Of a DNA stretch of 64,000 nt, positions 32,747 through 46,000 are shown piece after piece. The translations under genes and the position numbers were made by a program. The stretch spans positions 96,665,888 to 96,729,887 of the forward strand of contig OY978525.1 in assembly GCA_963854835.1 (NCBI GenBank), read 5' to 3'. How positions within the stretch are numbered: the stretch's first letter is position 1; every line of letters starts with the position of its first letter. Below the pieces are notes generated by a model. It saw only the letters and a list, made by a program, of their open reading frames with translations. It made no database searches and was not told the origin of the DNA. Source of the stretch: Megamerina dolium. Taxonomy: Eukaryota > Arthropoda > Insecta > Diptera > Megamerinidae.

Positions 32747-32877
32747 AAATTTAGAAATATTGTAACAAACTCTAATGAATATATCATCCCAGTTAATGTG
32801 AGTTAATGTGTTAAATTTAGAAATATTGTAACAAACTCTAATGAATATATCATCCCAGTTAATGTGAGATGATATAA
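32747..32877. repeat. 66-bp tandem duplication
   Basis: Two back-to-back copies, starting at 32747 and 32813, of a unit containing 'atattgtaacaaactctaat' and 'atatatcatcccagttaatg'. They look identical over most of their length, so the duplication is recent. Confidence 0.9.
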
Positions 32878-33028
32878 TAATACTAAATAAAATTCTTTCG
32901 TAAAATATATGAAAGAAACTATTTGCCCATATTTGTCAATATTTGATGTCAATGTTCTTCTATGTTTTGCTCGGCCTTCAATGTTTTGATTCTATATTTC
33001 ACACTGTTGTTGTTGTTGTATAAGCAAA

Positions 33029-33143
33029 AATACGGAAATGCTTTGTTTTGTTACCGTACAAAGCATTTCCGTATTCTAATGAAGTGAATGGACGTTGGTC
33101 GACCACGTGGTCGAGTGCTTCCGGGACGTAGACCCGTCCATTC
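33029..33143. repeat. Cluster of perfect palindromes, GC-rich
   Basis: Three nested or adjacent inverted repeats. Aatacggaaatgctttg (33029-33045) pairs perfectly with 33059-33075 across a 13-bp loop. Gaatggacg (33086-33094) pairs with cgtccattc (33135-33143). Inside the latter sits the 16-bp perfect palindrome tcgaccacgtggtcga (33099-33114), which has an E-box CACGTG at its centre. GC content is well above the surroundings. Possible fold-back transposon remnant, structured RNA, or regulatory site. Confidence 0.6.
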
Positions 33144-35521
33144 TTGGGAATTTCACATATGAATTTTTGCAGCAATATATTGTATATCTTCGGTTCTGCC
33201 GAAGCAACATTATGATGATTTATTTGATGTGAAGCAGATTCGATTCGTCAGTTTTATTAGTTTATTAGACAGCAAGCATTGAGAATTCTTTGAGATTAAA
33301 CTTTCTATAACGAAAATCTTTTAATGAACTTGGGGAAAAAGAGAATATTGCCATTTGGAGTCGGTTTTGTCCATTGGAAAAATATTTCTATTCAAGTTAA
33401 TGGAGCTATTAATTCTAAATAAGTATGTGTGTAATGGGAAACATCTGAATTATTGAATTTTAATTATACCTACTAAAGTGAAGTAAAGATTAAAGTGACG
33501 ATTACTCAAAACGTATCGTATCATATCCAAATTGCCATATATTGTTACTATGATTCGTAGAATATCTATGGTACGATGGCTAATTGGAGCATGTATCTTA
33601 TTATGTTACATCATATCAGCTAATTTAATCCTAATATTCAGAATTCAGAATTCTAAATGTCTTACAGAAGCACTATTATAGAAGAAATATCTTAAAGAAC
33701 AAGAATATTTTTTATTTGGAGGTGTTAGCTTTATTATAGTTAAAACATCGTTTTCAAAAATTTTAATTTCGTGTAGTATGACGCCATTTTAACTGAAATA
33801 CAATTTATTTCTAATCGCAGCATGCATGGTTTTTCGTTTATGGATAATGGCGCCTCTGTTCTCAGAAGTTCTTCCCTGATATTAGTTTACAATACGTATG
33901 CATGCATACAAACAAAAAAATAGGTATCTGAATAGGCACACACATGCATTCTATTGTATATAGACGAATACAATGAAATACTACGATGTCGGACCATATG
34001 ATTGATATCGACAATACACTTTGAACAGCTGATTCAGAACGAACCAGCAAGCAAACGAACAGCTCTCATAACAAAATACAAAATCGTAATTACAACGTCG
34101 TGTATCTGCTGCGGCAACTGTGAGTTTGGAACAAATGTACACACATTTACATCGTAAAAATGGCAACAACATCAGTACAGAAAAATCATTTAGTCATGTT
34201 GTAGTTTAAGTTTGAGAGTGAGTGGTGCTGCTGGTGCTACTGCTGATGTTGTTGGCCAGTTAAAAACTAAATTAAAATCAAATAAACCTTACGATAATAA
34301 CAATATTGTCTGCGAAGTAGTTCCGCAGCAGCGTTCAACGGTGCGACGACTATGAGTGCATAAAAATTGTATAAAATTAAATTAAATATATACAATAATA
34401 TTTTATAAAAAATGAATTAATGAGGAAAAATATTGCCATATACAACACATGCATACAAAAGCATGTAAATATATATTATGTACATAAAATCGACGTATAT
34501 TAGTGTTGTTTGAATTTTGTATTGTAAAGTGCAGTACTGTTTATTAATTTTTACTCTGCGTATTTAATGAAAGCGCGTAATATTCTTCTCGGGCATGAGT
34601 GTACGTATTAATTAATTAATTAAGTATTTTTTTGTGTGTGTGTGTGTGTTAATTTTTAATATATGCATGTGCTTATTTGCATGCTGCAACTGGGAACACA
34701 CGTTCAACTGCACTGTGATCGCTACATAAAGAACGTGAGTTTTAGCGGAATATGCGAGAATACAGTTCACCTTGAATTTTTATCATGATGTCATTAGAAA
34801 TGGCAAATTCATTATTTATAACAGTTCTTACTGCCATTTTCAAATTGTTTTAAGACAAAATACGAATTTTCTTAAACGAATAAAAGTTGCAAAATCTAAA
34901 AAACTCGTCGTGCTATTGAAATGCAGCATGTAAAAAGAACCGAGAAACGAAGAAGTAGGTAGAAAATCGAAACGGAAAACGAAACAAGCATTCAAAAGCA
35001 ACAGTATCGAATCAAAAGCAAGCAAAATACAATAATCAGAAACGCATATGCGATATCGACAATGCGAATGACGTGTAAGGGGAATATATACATATATGTA
35101 TATATATTTGTTAGCTTATATACATACATAAGTATGTGAACTCTGTGCACGTTCATCTGTATATACGTATTGTAATAAATAGTACCTACCTAAATGATAC
35201 ATATTACTATATTTTAGTTGGTCTCTTTTTCGTATTTTCTCTCTTCTATAGTTACTTTAGTGATAATGCATTGTATATACATATATACCTGCATATAAAC
35301 TGTAATAATGCAATGCGCTACAACGAAATCAGGAAGACAGCAATACGCTTAGTGTTGACATCAACATGATCGGACCATTGTGGTATATTAACAATATCTA
35401 TGTTTCTACTATATAAATGCACACAAACATAGTCCATAATATATGAATATAAGTAAATAAATACTTTATAAACAATACATAGAATATACAATATACATAT
35501 AGTATATGTAGTATATTACTC
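33144..35521. other. Upstream region of the SoxC gene
   Basis: No coding exon recognised. It probably contains the promoter and 5' UTR of the gene whose first coding exon begins at 35522. Simple repeats (attaattaa near 34608, (tg)n near 34636) are present. Confidence 0.4.
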
Positions 35522-35752
35522 ATGCAAAGACACGAAGCTGAAGCTAACGACGACGTTTGTATCAACAACGACAACAACATCATCATCAGTAGCAACTACC
35601 ACTATAGCAGACTTAGTGTAGAAGATAATAACATGGAGGAATACGTTGTAATAGGCGGTCAACTGTGGGACGTCTCCAAAAATGAAAGAGTAGTATTTGG
35701 ATCAGAACGTGTCAGTCCAGACTCAAAAACTCCATATTCAGATGCAACCCAA
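35522..35752 (+). CDS. Sox14: Sox14 (SoxC), first coding exon
   Basis: This 231-bp exon gives 77 residues ending SPDSKTPYSDATQ at a GT donor (aa|gtgagt at 35753), phase 0. It joins in frame to the HMG-box exon at 46501, which begins [12 protein letters not shown]. The sequence across that junction resembles fly Sox14. The first ATG (35522) has a weak context. An alternative ATG at 35634 (aacATGg, residue 38) has a better one, so the true start is uncertain. Assignment depends on the second exon. Confidence 0.8.
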
Positions 35753-36006
35753 GTGAGTAGTATACGTATATTAGTAGCAAAAAAAAAATCCCAATAGTAG
35801 GTATATTTGATTTTAATCTGATAATAATGCAATTTTTTATGTTTCATTAGTAATACTAGATGCTTTAAAGTTTTGATTTATTGATTTTGTAATTAGCCAT
35901 GTGTTCGCGTTGTTTTTATAGATAATTGCTCACTTATATATAAGTATGTAGGTACCTACATATACCTACATACATATATTATATGCATAGTCATAGTCAT
36001 ATGCAG

Positions 36007-36177
<171 letters not shown>

Positions 36178-36605
36178 TAAGCAGATAGTGCATGTATCCT
36201 TACAAGGCACACAGGTGATCATGTCATCCATAGAACAATGAAATTGTGAAATAATAAATTTTAAAATGGCGAGCATGCAACCCCATCCATCTATACATCC
36301 ATATGTACATATTTATGTATATATTATATGTAATTATTGTATGTGCAATATTTATACATTTTAATTTAATATATTAATACCTACATATGTTCATATATAC
36401 ATGAATATGTATAACGCATTCATTCCACTGCTTAATAAGCGCAGCGTATAAATCAAATAATGTACAAATAATAATAATAATAATTCTGGTATATATTATT
36501 TGTAAAATGTAAACTTCTCATGCATATTTACATATGCATATACATATTATTTCTATACACAACAGCTATTTATTAATATGTACATAAAAACTTACATATA
36601 TGTTC

Positions 36606-36609
<4 letters not shown>

Positions 36610-36683
<74 letters not shown>
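36610..36683. repeat. (TA)n microsatellite
   Basis: Pure alternating TA tract in the Sox14 intron. Confidence 0.95.
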
Positions 36684-36685
<2 letters not shown>

Positions 36686-38334
36686 ACGTATATTCATACA
36701 TACATATGTAGCAATTCCTTCCAAAGCATGTTTTCTGTACAACGTAATTTATTGCAACTCTTCGGTTATTATTATAATGAAATTTCTTACTCACCATGCA
36801 GCTATCATCCTGGCACATTAAAGCGTTTAGTACACATATGGCATGTCACACGTATGTACATACATATGAATATGTACACATATACTTTGACCATGTAAAT
36901 AGTATTTGTCAACGCATGTAGCTATATGCAGTTTCGAACACATCCACACATACACCTCTTAACTACAATAGACATTTTTCTGCGAAAACGCGAATTGTTT
37001 CAAATTCAAATAAAATACAAACTATGTACACTATTCATGGAAAGAAGACGGAGAAAGGTTTTTCATTTCTAAATACATAGATACACACATACATGCTCTT
37101 TTGAGGAAATGAAATGAAATGTGCTTGAAAATGCGAAAACGATTTAACAAGCAATACTAAATATATTAAGATCACATTGAAACGTCAGACAAATAGAAAT
37201 TTTAACAAATTTTTGTCAATGAAACTTGCAAAATTAAATTTGAAATTTATTACTTACAAAAACAATATACAATACATACGTATATGTATAATAATATCCA
37301 CTGGCGTAGCCAGGATTTTCTTATGAAAACATTTTTTTGTGATTTTACATTTTTATAACGAAAAATTGCCTTACGGTCGGTCAGGCTGACCTATTTATAC
37401 TCTGCGCACCTAGGAGCATATAAAACCCGTACCGCTCAGTGCGTCGATCCCATACAAAGCGTGGACAAAAAAGGATGGAGTGGTTGGATTTCAATAAAAT
37501 TTCGTACGATGGTAAATTTCAGGTTACTGATCTCAAATTGTTATTTATGTAGACCATAAACTTTTGCCATAAGCTAGGTTTGAAAACTTGATTTTTGATG
37601 TTTTTGATAGCGTGTGTGAACCAAATGAATACTTGGCCTTTTCACACAAACTGTCCCCCCCATGATTTTCTGTAAAATTTGTGACAATGAATATTTATGT
37701 GAAGTGAAAGTATTCGAACGGATTTTAAAATTAATTTTCCGATTATATGTGGCATTCAAGTTTTATTTTCTATTTTTGAGAACAATTTAATTTTTAATTT
37801 TTTTTGAGTCTTATTTTTTACTTTTTAATACAATTAAATTTTATGTGAATTCTTTTAAATTAAAGAAAGGCATTTTTAAAAAACTCTTTTTTGTTAAAGT
37901 TTTTTTTTAACAATGCCGCTGAAATTTTGTCGTAAATAAAGTTTTTGAGCTAATTTTTAAATCGCATTTTTGGCCAAGAAGGGTCGAAAGGAGTCGAAAG
38001 TTTTGATGTACTAAAAGTCAGAAATCCATACTTTAGCATACAAAAGCAATTCCAGCGAAACTCGCCGGGGCTTTTTTTCTTCTACTTCTAAAATTTAATA
38101 TTTTTATTTTCTTCATGCTCTAAAGTAGTTATTTTAAATCACTCTTAACTGAAATTATAACTGCTGTGTCAAATATTATATACTATATGTATATATATGA
38201 ATTTTCATATGAAATTCCGATATGAATTTTAATCCTTTTTCCCCGCTTATTCTAAAAGCAGTCAGTCAAAAATTGCGAGTTGATTATAATATGGCCATAA
38301 CAAAATTTGGCCTAGAATGCAAACATTTTTGGAG

Positions 38335-38640
38335 GTTTTGCTATATGGGTCTAGGTCTTTCGTCCTGAATTGGAATTTTTCCGCTCCATACAATAACCTT
38401 GAAATTGTTTTATTGGCAAGAAATCACTAAACCATGCCAACTCCTTAATGAGACTGCCATACAAAGTCGAAGAATTGAGAAACAATTTTAATTGCCATAA
38501 CCTACGAAGTATTCCACGTAGATCAATCCTGTTTAGGGGATGGATTAGTATTATATCGATAACTAATCTTACGAGAAATGGGCATGCCACGCCTATCATT
38601 TAATTTAGCCCCCATATAAAGTCGTGAAATATTATATTTT
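38335..38640. repeat. Relic unit of the 297-bp tandem repeat family
   Basis: Shares the landmarks of the array at 59.8-61.7 kb: 'actgccatacaaagtcg', 'ggattagtatt', 'gaaatgggcatgccacgcc' and 'ttagcccccat'. A single diverged copy. Confidence 0.6.
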
Positions 38641-38752
38641 CAATTTTGAACCGCTTTAATTTATAAGACATATAAAAAAAGGCTCGATGAAGATCCATGA
38701 CAAACGCAAGAGGAACTCGCAAAAACACTTGGAGTCACTCAGCCAACCATTT
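38641..38752 (+). pseudogene. mariner transposase N-terminal relic
   Basis: Translates as DEDP, stop, then QTQEELAKTLGVTQPTI, the second helix-turn-helix of a mariner transposase. It is cut off at the 3' end of the LINE copy starting at 38753. It may be the front part of the relic at 40870-41345. Confidence 0.6.
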
Positions 38753-40187
38753 ACTTACTTATGTGGCCATTACAACCGAAAATCGGTTTAGACCGAGTGC
38801 AGCATGCTTCGTCAGCCAGCTCTTTCTTTCGCTAGTTGGCGCCAGTTAGAAATTCCAAGCGTTGACAAGTTCTCCAGTACTTGATCTTCCCATCTGAGGT
38901 TAGGTCTTCCTCTTCTGCGTCGTGCGACAGCGGGTTCCGAATATAATACCTTCTTAGCCGGAGCGTGTTTTTCCATTTGCTCCACATGACCTAGCCAGCG
39001 TAACCGCTGAATTTTAATGCGCTTTGCTATGTCGGTGTTAGCGTACAGTTTATACAGCTCATGGTTGTACCTTATTCTATACTCGCCACCAACGCAAATA
39101 GGTCCAAAGAACGTGCGTAGGACTTTTCTCTTGAAAACTCCGAGCATTCTCTCATCTGAGGTGAAATTGTTCAAGCTTCGGCGCCATATGTAAGGACAGG
39201 CATGATGAGAGACTTGTAGAGTGTGGTTTTCGTTGCTCTAGAGAGGGCCTGACTTCTGAATTGCTAACTTAGCCCAAAGTAGCACCTGTTAGCAAGAGTG
39301 ATCCTTCCCAATATATCCAGGCTGACGTCATTACTGGTGTTAGTGTTGGTTCCAAAAAAAATGAAGTACTTCTCTACTTCATAAGCGTAGTTATCAACAG
39401 TGACATGATGTCCAAGACAGTGGTACTCTTTGTTTGTTGATACTAGGTACTTTATATTGTCCTCTTTCACCGTGAGACTCATTCGACGCGACTCTCTTTC
39501 CAACTCTGAGGATGCTGCACTGACTGCTCGCGTTTTCATGCCGATTATGTCAATATCATCGGCATACGCTAACAGCATGACACTTTTGTTGAAGATAGTG
39601 CCAACAACTTGGCAAGCAGGCCATCAGCACCTGCAGCTTTGTTGTTTTCCAGCCTAGGAATCGCCTTTCTGACCTCATAGTGGTCGGGTGATGGAACATC
39701 TATACCATCATCCGTGATTGGATGTACCTCTCTTTAACAGCTCGCGTAGTAGGCGGCATCTTACTCTGCGGTGGCATCGCGACACTCCTGATCATACCAC
39801 TCATTCTTTAGAGGCCGGTAGAAACCGATTACGTCCTCAGCAGCTGTAGTCATGGAGTGGGATATATATGTCCACTGTGCGCATGTATCATCAAGAGGGG
39901 GAGTGTTCTGCATAAGCAGATCCGATATTCGAGTGGTAAAAGCATTTGTTGCCTCTAGTGATTGCAGCTTATTGACGTCAAGCTTTCTCAGAGTGGGACT
40001 TAGTTTGTGCTTTGCGGTACATAAACGTGTTCGCACCGTTGCTGAAACAAGGTAATGATCCGAGTCGATGTTGGCAACACGGATCGATTTCACATCAATC
40101 ACACTGGAAACGTGCCTTCCGTCAATCATCACGTGACCATTTTCCGACAGTTGCACCAAAGGTACCTTCCTTGCGCACCCTGGCATA
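38753..40187 (-). mobile_element. RTE-like LINE, truncated copy
   Basis: An antisense copy of the LINE at 43054-46296. Its 3' end carries ctta repeats (38748-38760). Recognisable pieces include the C-terminal QRLRWLGHVEQMEKHAPAKK (39000-38940 region), YADDIDIIGMKTRAVSAA (RT catalytic YADD, near 39560) and the end of the endonuclease domain with DVKSIRVANIDSDHYLVSA (near 40060). The middle of the RT is deleted and the 5' part is missing. Nonfunctional. Confidence 0.82.
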
Positions 40188-40869
40188 TTATATAAAATGC
40201 AGTAACTTTTTACGCTTGCGTCACGTTCAGTCATTCGCAGGCGAAAGTTTGTATTAAATAAATTCTTACGTTATTTCGCTGAATTACGTTGTCACTACAA
40301 TACGTTGTTGTCTCGTTGCCAACTATTTGTTTATTATAAATTGACAATATTTTATTTTATTAATTCATACAATTTTCTATATTGAATACACGACAAAGTG
40401 ACTGCTGACATTTGAATATACAAACAAAAATGAAAATTCTAAATCAGAAAAATAATATGGATCGTAATATTTGAATCACGATACTGATATTAAACATGTG
40501 GGTTAAAATACTGAGAGAGCGAAATTGTGTCAATATACGTACATAATTTATAATAATACACATATATAATTTCCACTTTTATTTAGAAACACAATAAAGT
40601 GAAAATTGAAATCATATATGAGTGGTGTTTTTTCTGTTAAATTCATTTTAAAATTACATTTTTTGTACAAATACAAAAGAAACAAATGCAAAGTAAAAAC
40701 CAACCTACTACTCACAACCTCAATAGCAAGTGCGGAATTTGACAACTAACGTGAGTGTGCGTGCGTTTTCGTGGTATACATAATAAGAAAAAAAACGTAA
40801 CACTCACACTCATAGTCACAATTTGATGAAAACGTGACTGAACGAATTTCTATAATATTGTAAGAAAAC

Positions 40870-41345
40870 TCGAAAATGTCTCTTCGTGTTCCGTCGAGTT
40901 TTATATACTATCCATCAGCGAAACGCTGCTGAAACGAAACGAAATGAATTATTTTTGAAGCGAATGATTATTGACGATGAAAAGGATTCAGCTAGGGCAA
41001 TAATGTGCGAAAAAATCGTGAACGAAACGAGGTGAAACTTCCCAATCTGTGACGAAGCCAGTATTGACGCTAAAGAATGTAATGGTGTACTTTTGTCGGA
41101 ATCGCAAAGGAATGACGTACACTACTGCTTGGCCAAACGATGGATTCTGATCTCTACCGTGAACAACTAACGCGTTTGGGGATGCAATTCAGTTAAAGGG
41201 ACCATAATTGATCCACAGAAAGCGCTCTGTGTTCATCAATACAACGTTTGTTTCGGTTGAATTTCCGTAGACGCTTGCAAAACGTACTTGGACGAGTTTT
41301 TCGCTCAAAAGACCAAGAAGTTCTACAGTAATAGGATCATGACGA
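40870..41345 (+). pseudogene. mariner transposase catalytic-domain relic
   Basis: Broken frames give TLLKRNEMNYFLKRMIIDDEK (in the place of the first catalytic block), TSQSVTKPVLTLKNVM, DSDLYREQLTRLGMQF and RKRSVFINTTF, matching in order the central region of mariner transposases. Stops and frameshifts are frequent and the third catalytic block is not seen. The copy is interrupted just downstream by a LINE and a Tc1-like element. Confidence 0.6.
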
Positions 41346-41399
41346 ATGTTCATTGGTAAAGATGGCACGTATTTGCTTTAATAAAGTTCATTTGATATA

Positions 41400-43051
41400 C
41401 AGTGGCTCACAGCTTATTTCGTACAGTGTATATATTTTTATGTACATGGCTGTAACATCGAAACTAAAAAACTTATCGATAAGTTTTGAATGTAGATGTC
41501 TGTGTATGTGTTTAGTAAACCTAATAAGAAAACGGGGAACCCCAAAAATTTTTCTTTTTGTTATGCAAGAGAGAAAAACTATTGATCAGCTGATTTTCAG
41601 CTCACATCTTATTTCGTACACAAACTTCAATGTAGGTAAGTTTCATTCTGCCGCGCAGTTACAAAGTTTTTTTGAATTGTATGAGTTTTTGGACCTTTTT
41701 AACTATTATAACAATTTTTATTATTATTATTTTAAATAGTTAAAGTGCTGTAAATTAAACATTTAGCTTTATGGGTCATCGTACAACGATGGAACAGCGT
41801 AAACTGGTAATTAACCATTTTAGGAAAGGTCAGAGTGTGCAAAAAATTACTGAAATGACAAATTTAAGTGCCTCAACTGTCCAATACATCATTCAACGCT
41901 TCGTTCGCGAAAATCGGTTGGAGAACAAGGGCAGAGAAGCACCTAATAAGATTTTCAACGCATCAGACGAGCGTTATATTGTACGAAAAATTAAGAAAAA
42001 TCCAAAGTTATCCGCTCCGAAGTTGGCTGCAGAGGTTCAGCGTGAAATAGGAAAATCATCCAGTGCTGAAACTGTCCGACGTGTGCTGCGCAATCATGAC
42101 TTGAACGGTCGAGTAGCCCGAAAGAAACCATTCATTTCGAAAATGAATATACAACGCCGACTTGACTTCGCCAAAGAGCATATTATTAATACTCCTGCGT
42201 TCTGGAATACCGTTATTTTCGCGGATGAGTCTAAGTTTAATATTTTTGGCTCGGACGGAATGTCATATGTTTGGCGTAAAGCTAATACCGAGCTAAACAA
42301 GGAGAACCTTAAGCCCACAGTGAAGCATGGTGGCGGTAGCGTGATGGTTTGGGCCTGTATGTCAGCAGCCGGAGTAGGTGAATTGGTTTTTATTGAGGGA
42401 ACAATGGACAAAATGAAGTACCTCGAGATTCTGAAAAACAATTTACTTCAAAGTGCAGACAAACTGGGTTTGCGGGAAGAATTTCGGTATTACCAAGATA
42501 ATGACCCAAAACATAAATCTGGGATTGTGCAATCTTGGCTTATTTGGAACTGCCCACACTTGATGTCTCCACCACCACAGTCACCTGACATGAATGTGAT
42601 TGAAAATCTTTGGTCTATTTTGGACAATAAAATAAGAACACACAAGATTTCTAATAAGCAAGACCTAAAGAAGGTACTGATGGAAGAATGGAAAAAAATC
42701 ACACCAGACATCACTCAAAAATTGGTGGATTCAATGCCAAATAGACTCCAGGCTGTCATTAACGCTAAGGGATGTCAACTAAATATTAAAATCAACTTAC
42801 TTTGTTTTTAGTTTGAACTTAAAGAGACTGTACGAAATAAGCTGTGACATGAATTTTCCTATTTTTTTCTTATTTTATTTTTTTATAGTGTCAAACACTA
42901 AAATTTTGAAAAAGTAAATTTTGGAAAATAAAAAACAAACCTTCCTTTCAAAAATGGCATTTATATTTTGTTCAAATTTTTGCTATATTAGGAATTACGA
43001 CTGCAAGCAATTTTTAAACTGTCACTGTACGAAATAAGCTGGGAGCCACTG
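41400..43051 (+). mobile_element. Tc1-like IR/DR element, copy 2
   Basis: 1652 bp, nearly identical to 19004-20654, with the same outer ends and inner repeats. The left inner repeat is better preserved here (cacatcttatttcgtaca). TA at 41398-41399 and 43052-43053. It inserted exactly between a LINE 3' tail and that LINE's own target duplication, so it arrived after the LINE. Confidence 0.92.
41771..42811 (+). CDS. Tc1-like transposase, intact, copy 2
   Basis: 346 residues with the same DD34E triad (D152, D243, E278) and helix-turn-helix region as the copy at 19375. Six residue differences are visible, including R3H, R24Q and A27T; ESKF and NTPAFW here match common family sequence better than ESKY and NTLAFW in copy 1. 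No stops. Lies in the sense orientation within the Sox14 intron. Confidence 0.93.
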   Translation: MGHRTTMEQRKLVINHFRKGQSVQKITEMTNLSASTVQYIIQRFVRENRLENKGREAPNKIFNASDERYIVRKIKKNPKLSAPKLAAEVQREIGKSSSAETVRRVLRNHDLNGRVARKKPFISKMNIQRRLDFAKEHIINTPAFWNTVIFADESKFNIFGSDGMSYVWRKANTELNKENLKPTVKHGGGSVMVWACMSAAGVGELVFIEGTMDKMKYLEILKNNLLQSADKLGLREEFRYYQDNDPKHKSGIVQSWLIWNCPHLMSPPPQSPDMNVIENLWSILDNKIRTHKISNKQDLKKVLMEEWKKITPDITQKLVDSMPNRLQAVINAKGCQLNIKINLLCF

Positions 43052-43053
43052 TA

Positions 43054-46000
43054 CTTACTTACTTACTTATGTGGCCATAACAACCGAATATCGATTTAGG
43101 CCGAAAATAACATGCTTCGCCATCCATCTCTGTTCTTCGCTAGCTGGCGCCAGTTAGAAATTCCAAGCGCCGTCAGGTTCTCCAGTACTTGGTCTTTCCA
43201 CAGGAGGTTTGGTCTTTCTCTTCTGCGTCGTCCTCCAGCGGGTTCCGAATATAACACCTTCTTAGCTGGACCGTGTTCTTCCATTCGCTCGACATGACCT
43301 AGCCAGCGCAGCCGCTGGATTTTGATGTACTTTACTATGTCAATATCGGCATACAGCTCGTACAGCTCATGGTTGTACCTTATTCGGTACTCGCCACCAA
43401 CGCAAATAGGTCCAAAGATCTTGCGTAGGACTTTTCTCTGGAAAACTCCAAGCATTCGCTCATCCGAGGTGGAAATTGTCCAGGCTTCAGCGCCATATGT
43501 TAGGACAGGCATGATGAGAGACTTGTAGACGTCATTACTGCTGTTAATGCTGGTTCCAAGATAGACTAAGTCCCTTACTACTTAAAAAGCGTAGTTGTCA
43601 ACAGTGACGTGCTGTCCAAGACGCCGGGACTCTTTGTTTGTTGACACTAGATACTTCGTCTTGCCCTCGTTCACCGTGAGACCCATCCGACGCGACTCTC
43701 TTTCCAACTCTGAGAATGCTGCACTGACTGCTCGCGTGTTCATGTCGATTATGTCAATATCGTCGGCATACGCTAACAGCATGACACTTTCGTTGAAGAT
43801 AGTGCCATTATGTCGTAAATCAGCAGCTCGTATTATTTTCTCCATAATAAGATTGAAGAAGTCCCATGATAACTAATCACCTTGTCTGAAACCTCGTTCG
43901 ATATTAAACGGTGCGGAGAGGTCCTTCCCAATTTTCACTGCACAACGGGAGTTATGCAGTGTCATTCTGCAAAGTCGAATGAGATTTGCAGGAATACCGA
44001 ACTCAGACATTTTTGCATAGAGGTAATCCCTTACCGGACTGTGGAAAGCGGCTTTATAATCAACAAATAGGTAGTGTGTGTCGATCTGTTTTTCTTGGGT
44101 CTTCTCCAGGATTTGGCGCAGTGTGAAAATCTGGTCGATGGTGGATTTACCAGGTCTGAAGCCACACTGATACGGTCCAATCAGGTTGCTGAGCATAGGC
44201 TTCAACCTTTCACACAGTACGCTCGATAGAACCTTGTATGCGATGCTCAGGAGACTTATTCCACGGTAGTTGGCGCAAATTGTGGGGTCTCCTTTTTTAT
44301 GTACAGGACAGAGAACACTGAGCCTCCAATCATCAGGCATGCTTTCATCCGACCATATTCTGCTTATGAGCTGGTGCATCCGGGTGAGCAGCTCATCGCC
44401 TCCGGTCTTAAACAACTCGGCAGGCAGGCCATCTGCACCTGCAGCTTTGTTCTTCAGCCTTAAAATGGCCGTTTCAACCTCGTCATAGTCGGGTGGTGGA
44501 ACATCAACACCATCATCTGTAATTGGGGTTATCGGGCAATCTCCTCCATTGGCGGAATTGTTCGTAGCATCGCCATTCAGTAACGTGGAGAAGTGTTCTC
44601 TCCATAGGCTCAGTACACTCTGGACATCTGTAACCAGATTCCCATTTCCATCACGACAAGAAGAGGCTCCGGGATTTAAACCTCCACTCAGGCGCTTGAT
44701 CTTTTCGAAGAATTTTCGAGTCTCATTCTTGTCGGTACACATCTCTATCTCCTGACACTCGCGTCTTTCCAACTCCCTCTTCTTGCGCCTGAAGAGACGT
44801 CTCTCTGTACCGCTCCTTAACAGCTCGCGTTGCGCCTGCACGCAGGGTTTTTCTGTAGGCGGCGTGTTTCTCTGCGGTAGCGTCGCGACAATCCTGATCA
44901 TACCACTCATTCCTCAGAGGCCGGTAATAACCGATTACCTCCTCGGCAGCAGTAGTCATGGAGTGGGATATATGTGTCCACCGTGCGCATGTATCATCAA
45001 GTTGGGGAGTGTTCTGCATAAGCAGATCCGATAGTCGAGTGGAAAATGCATCTACTGTCTCTGGTGATCGCAGCTTACTGACGTCGAGCTTTCTCTGTGT
45101 GGGACTTCTCTTGTTATTTGGACACATAAGCGTGTGCGCACCTTAGCTGCAACAAGGTAGTGATCCGAGCCTATGTTGGCACCACGGATCGATTTCACGT
45201 CCATCACACTGGAAGCATGCCTTCCGTCAATCACCACATGATCAATTTGGTTTCTTGTACGTTGATCTGGAGACAGCCATGTCGCTTTGTGGATGTCGAG
45301 ATGCTGGAATCTGGTACCACCAATTACCATGTTTCGTGCTGCGGCGAAGTCGATCAGCCTCATTCCGTTATCGGAGGTGTTCTGGTGGAGGATGAATTTT
45401 CCGACAGTTGGACCAAAGGTACCTTCCTTGCCCACCCTGGCATTAAAGTCGCCAAGCACGATTTTGATATCGTGGCGGGGGCAGCGGTCATAACCTTCTT
45501 CGAGGCGTTGAAAGAAGCTCTCCTTGGTCACATTGTCCTTCTCATCCGTCGGAGCGTGGGCACATATAAGGCTGATGTTGAAGAATTTTGCCTTGATGCG
45601 GATTGTGGCCAACCGTTCGTTCACAGGCGTGAACTGTGAGACAAGATGTCGTAGTCTCTTGCTGACCAAAAATCCACATCCTAATTCGTGCCTTTCAGCA
45701 TGGCAACTGTAATAGATGTCACAGGACGCTCTTTTGGAGCAGCCCTGTCCTGTCCATCGCATTTCCTGGAGAGCGGTGATGTCAGCTCTGTATTTTTGGA
45801 GGACATCAACCTGCTGGATAGAGGCACCCTCCCTATAAAGGGACCGGACATTCCAGGTGCATATCCGTAAATCATTGTCCTTTTTCCGTTTGCGGGGGTC
45901 ATCAACAAAAGCGGTAGTCCTTATCCGAGGCATATTTGTTTTTTTCATTGGGGGGCTTTTTTATGTGGCGGGTCCAAAACCCAACGCACAACCTCTAACC

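Noticed and set aside
43112..45870. + strand open frames opposite the LINE
   Set aside because: They are shadows of the antisense LINE protein; the endonuclease and RT motifs are all on the - strand.
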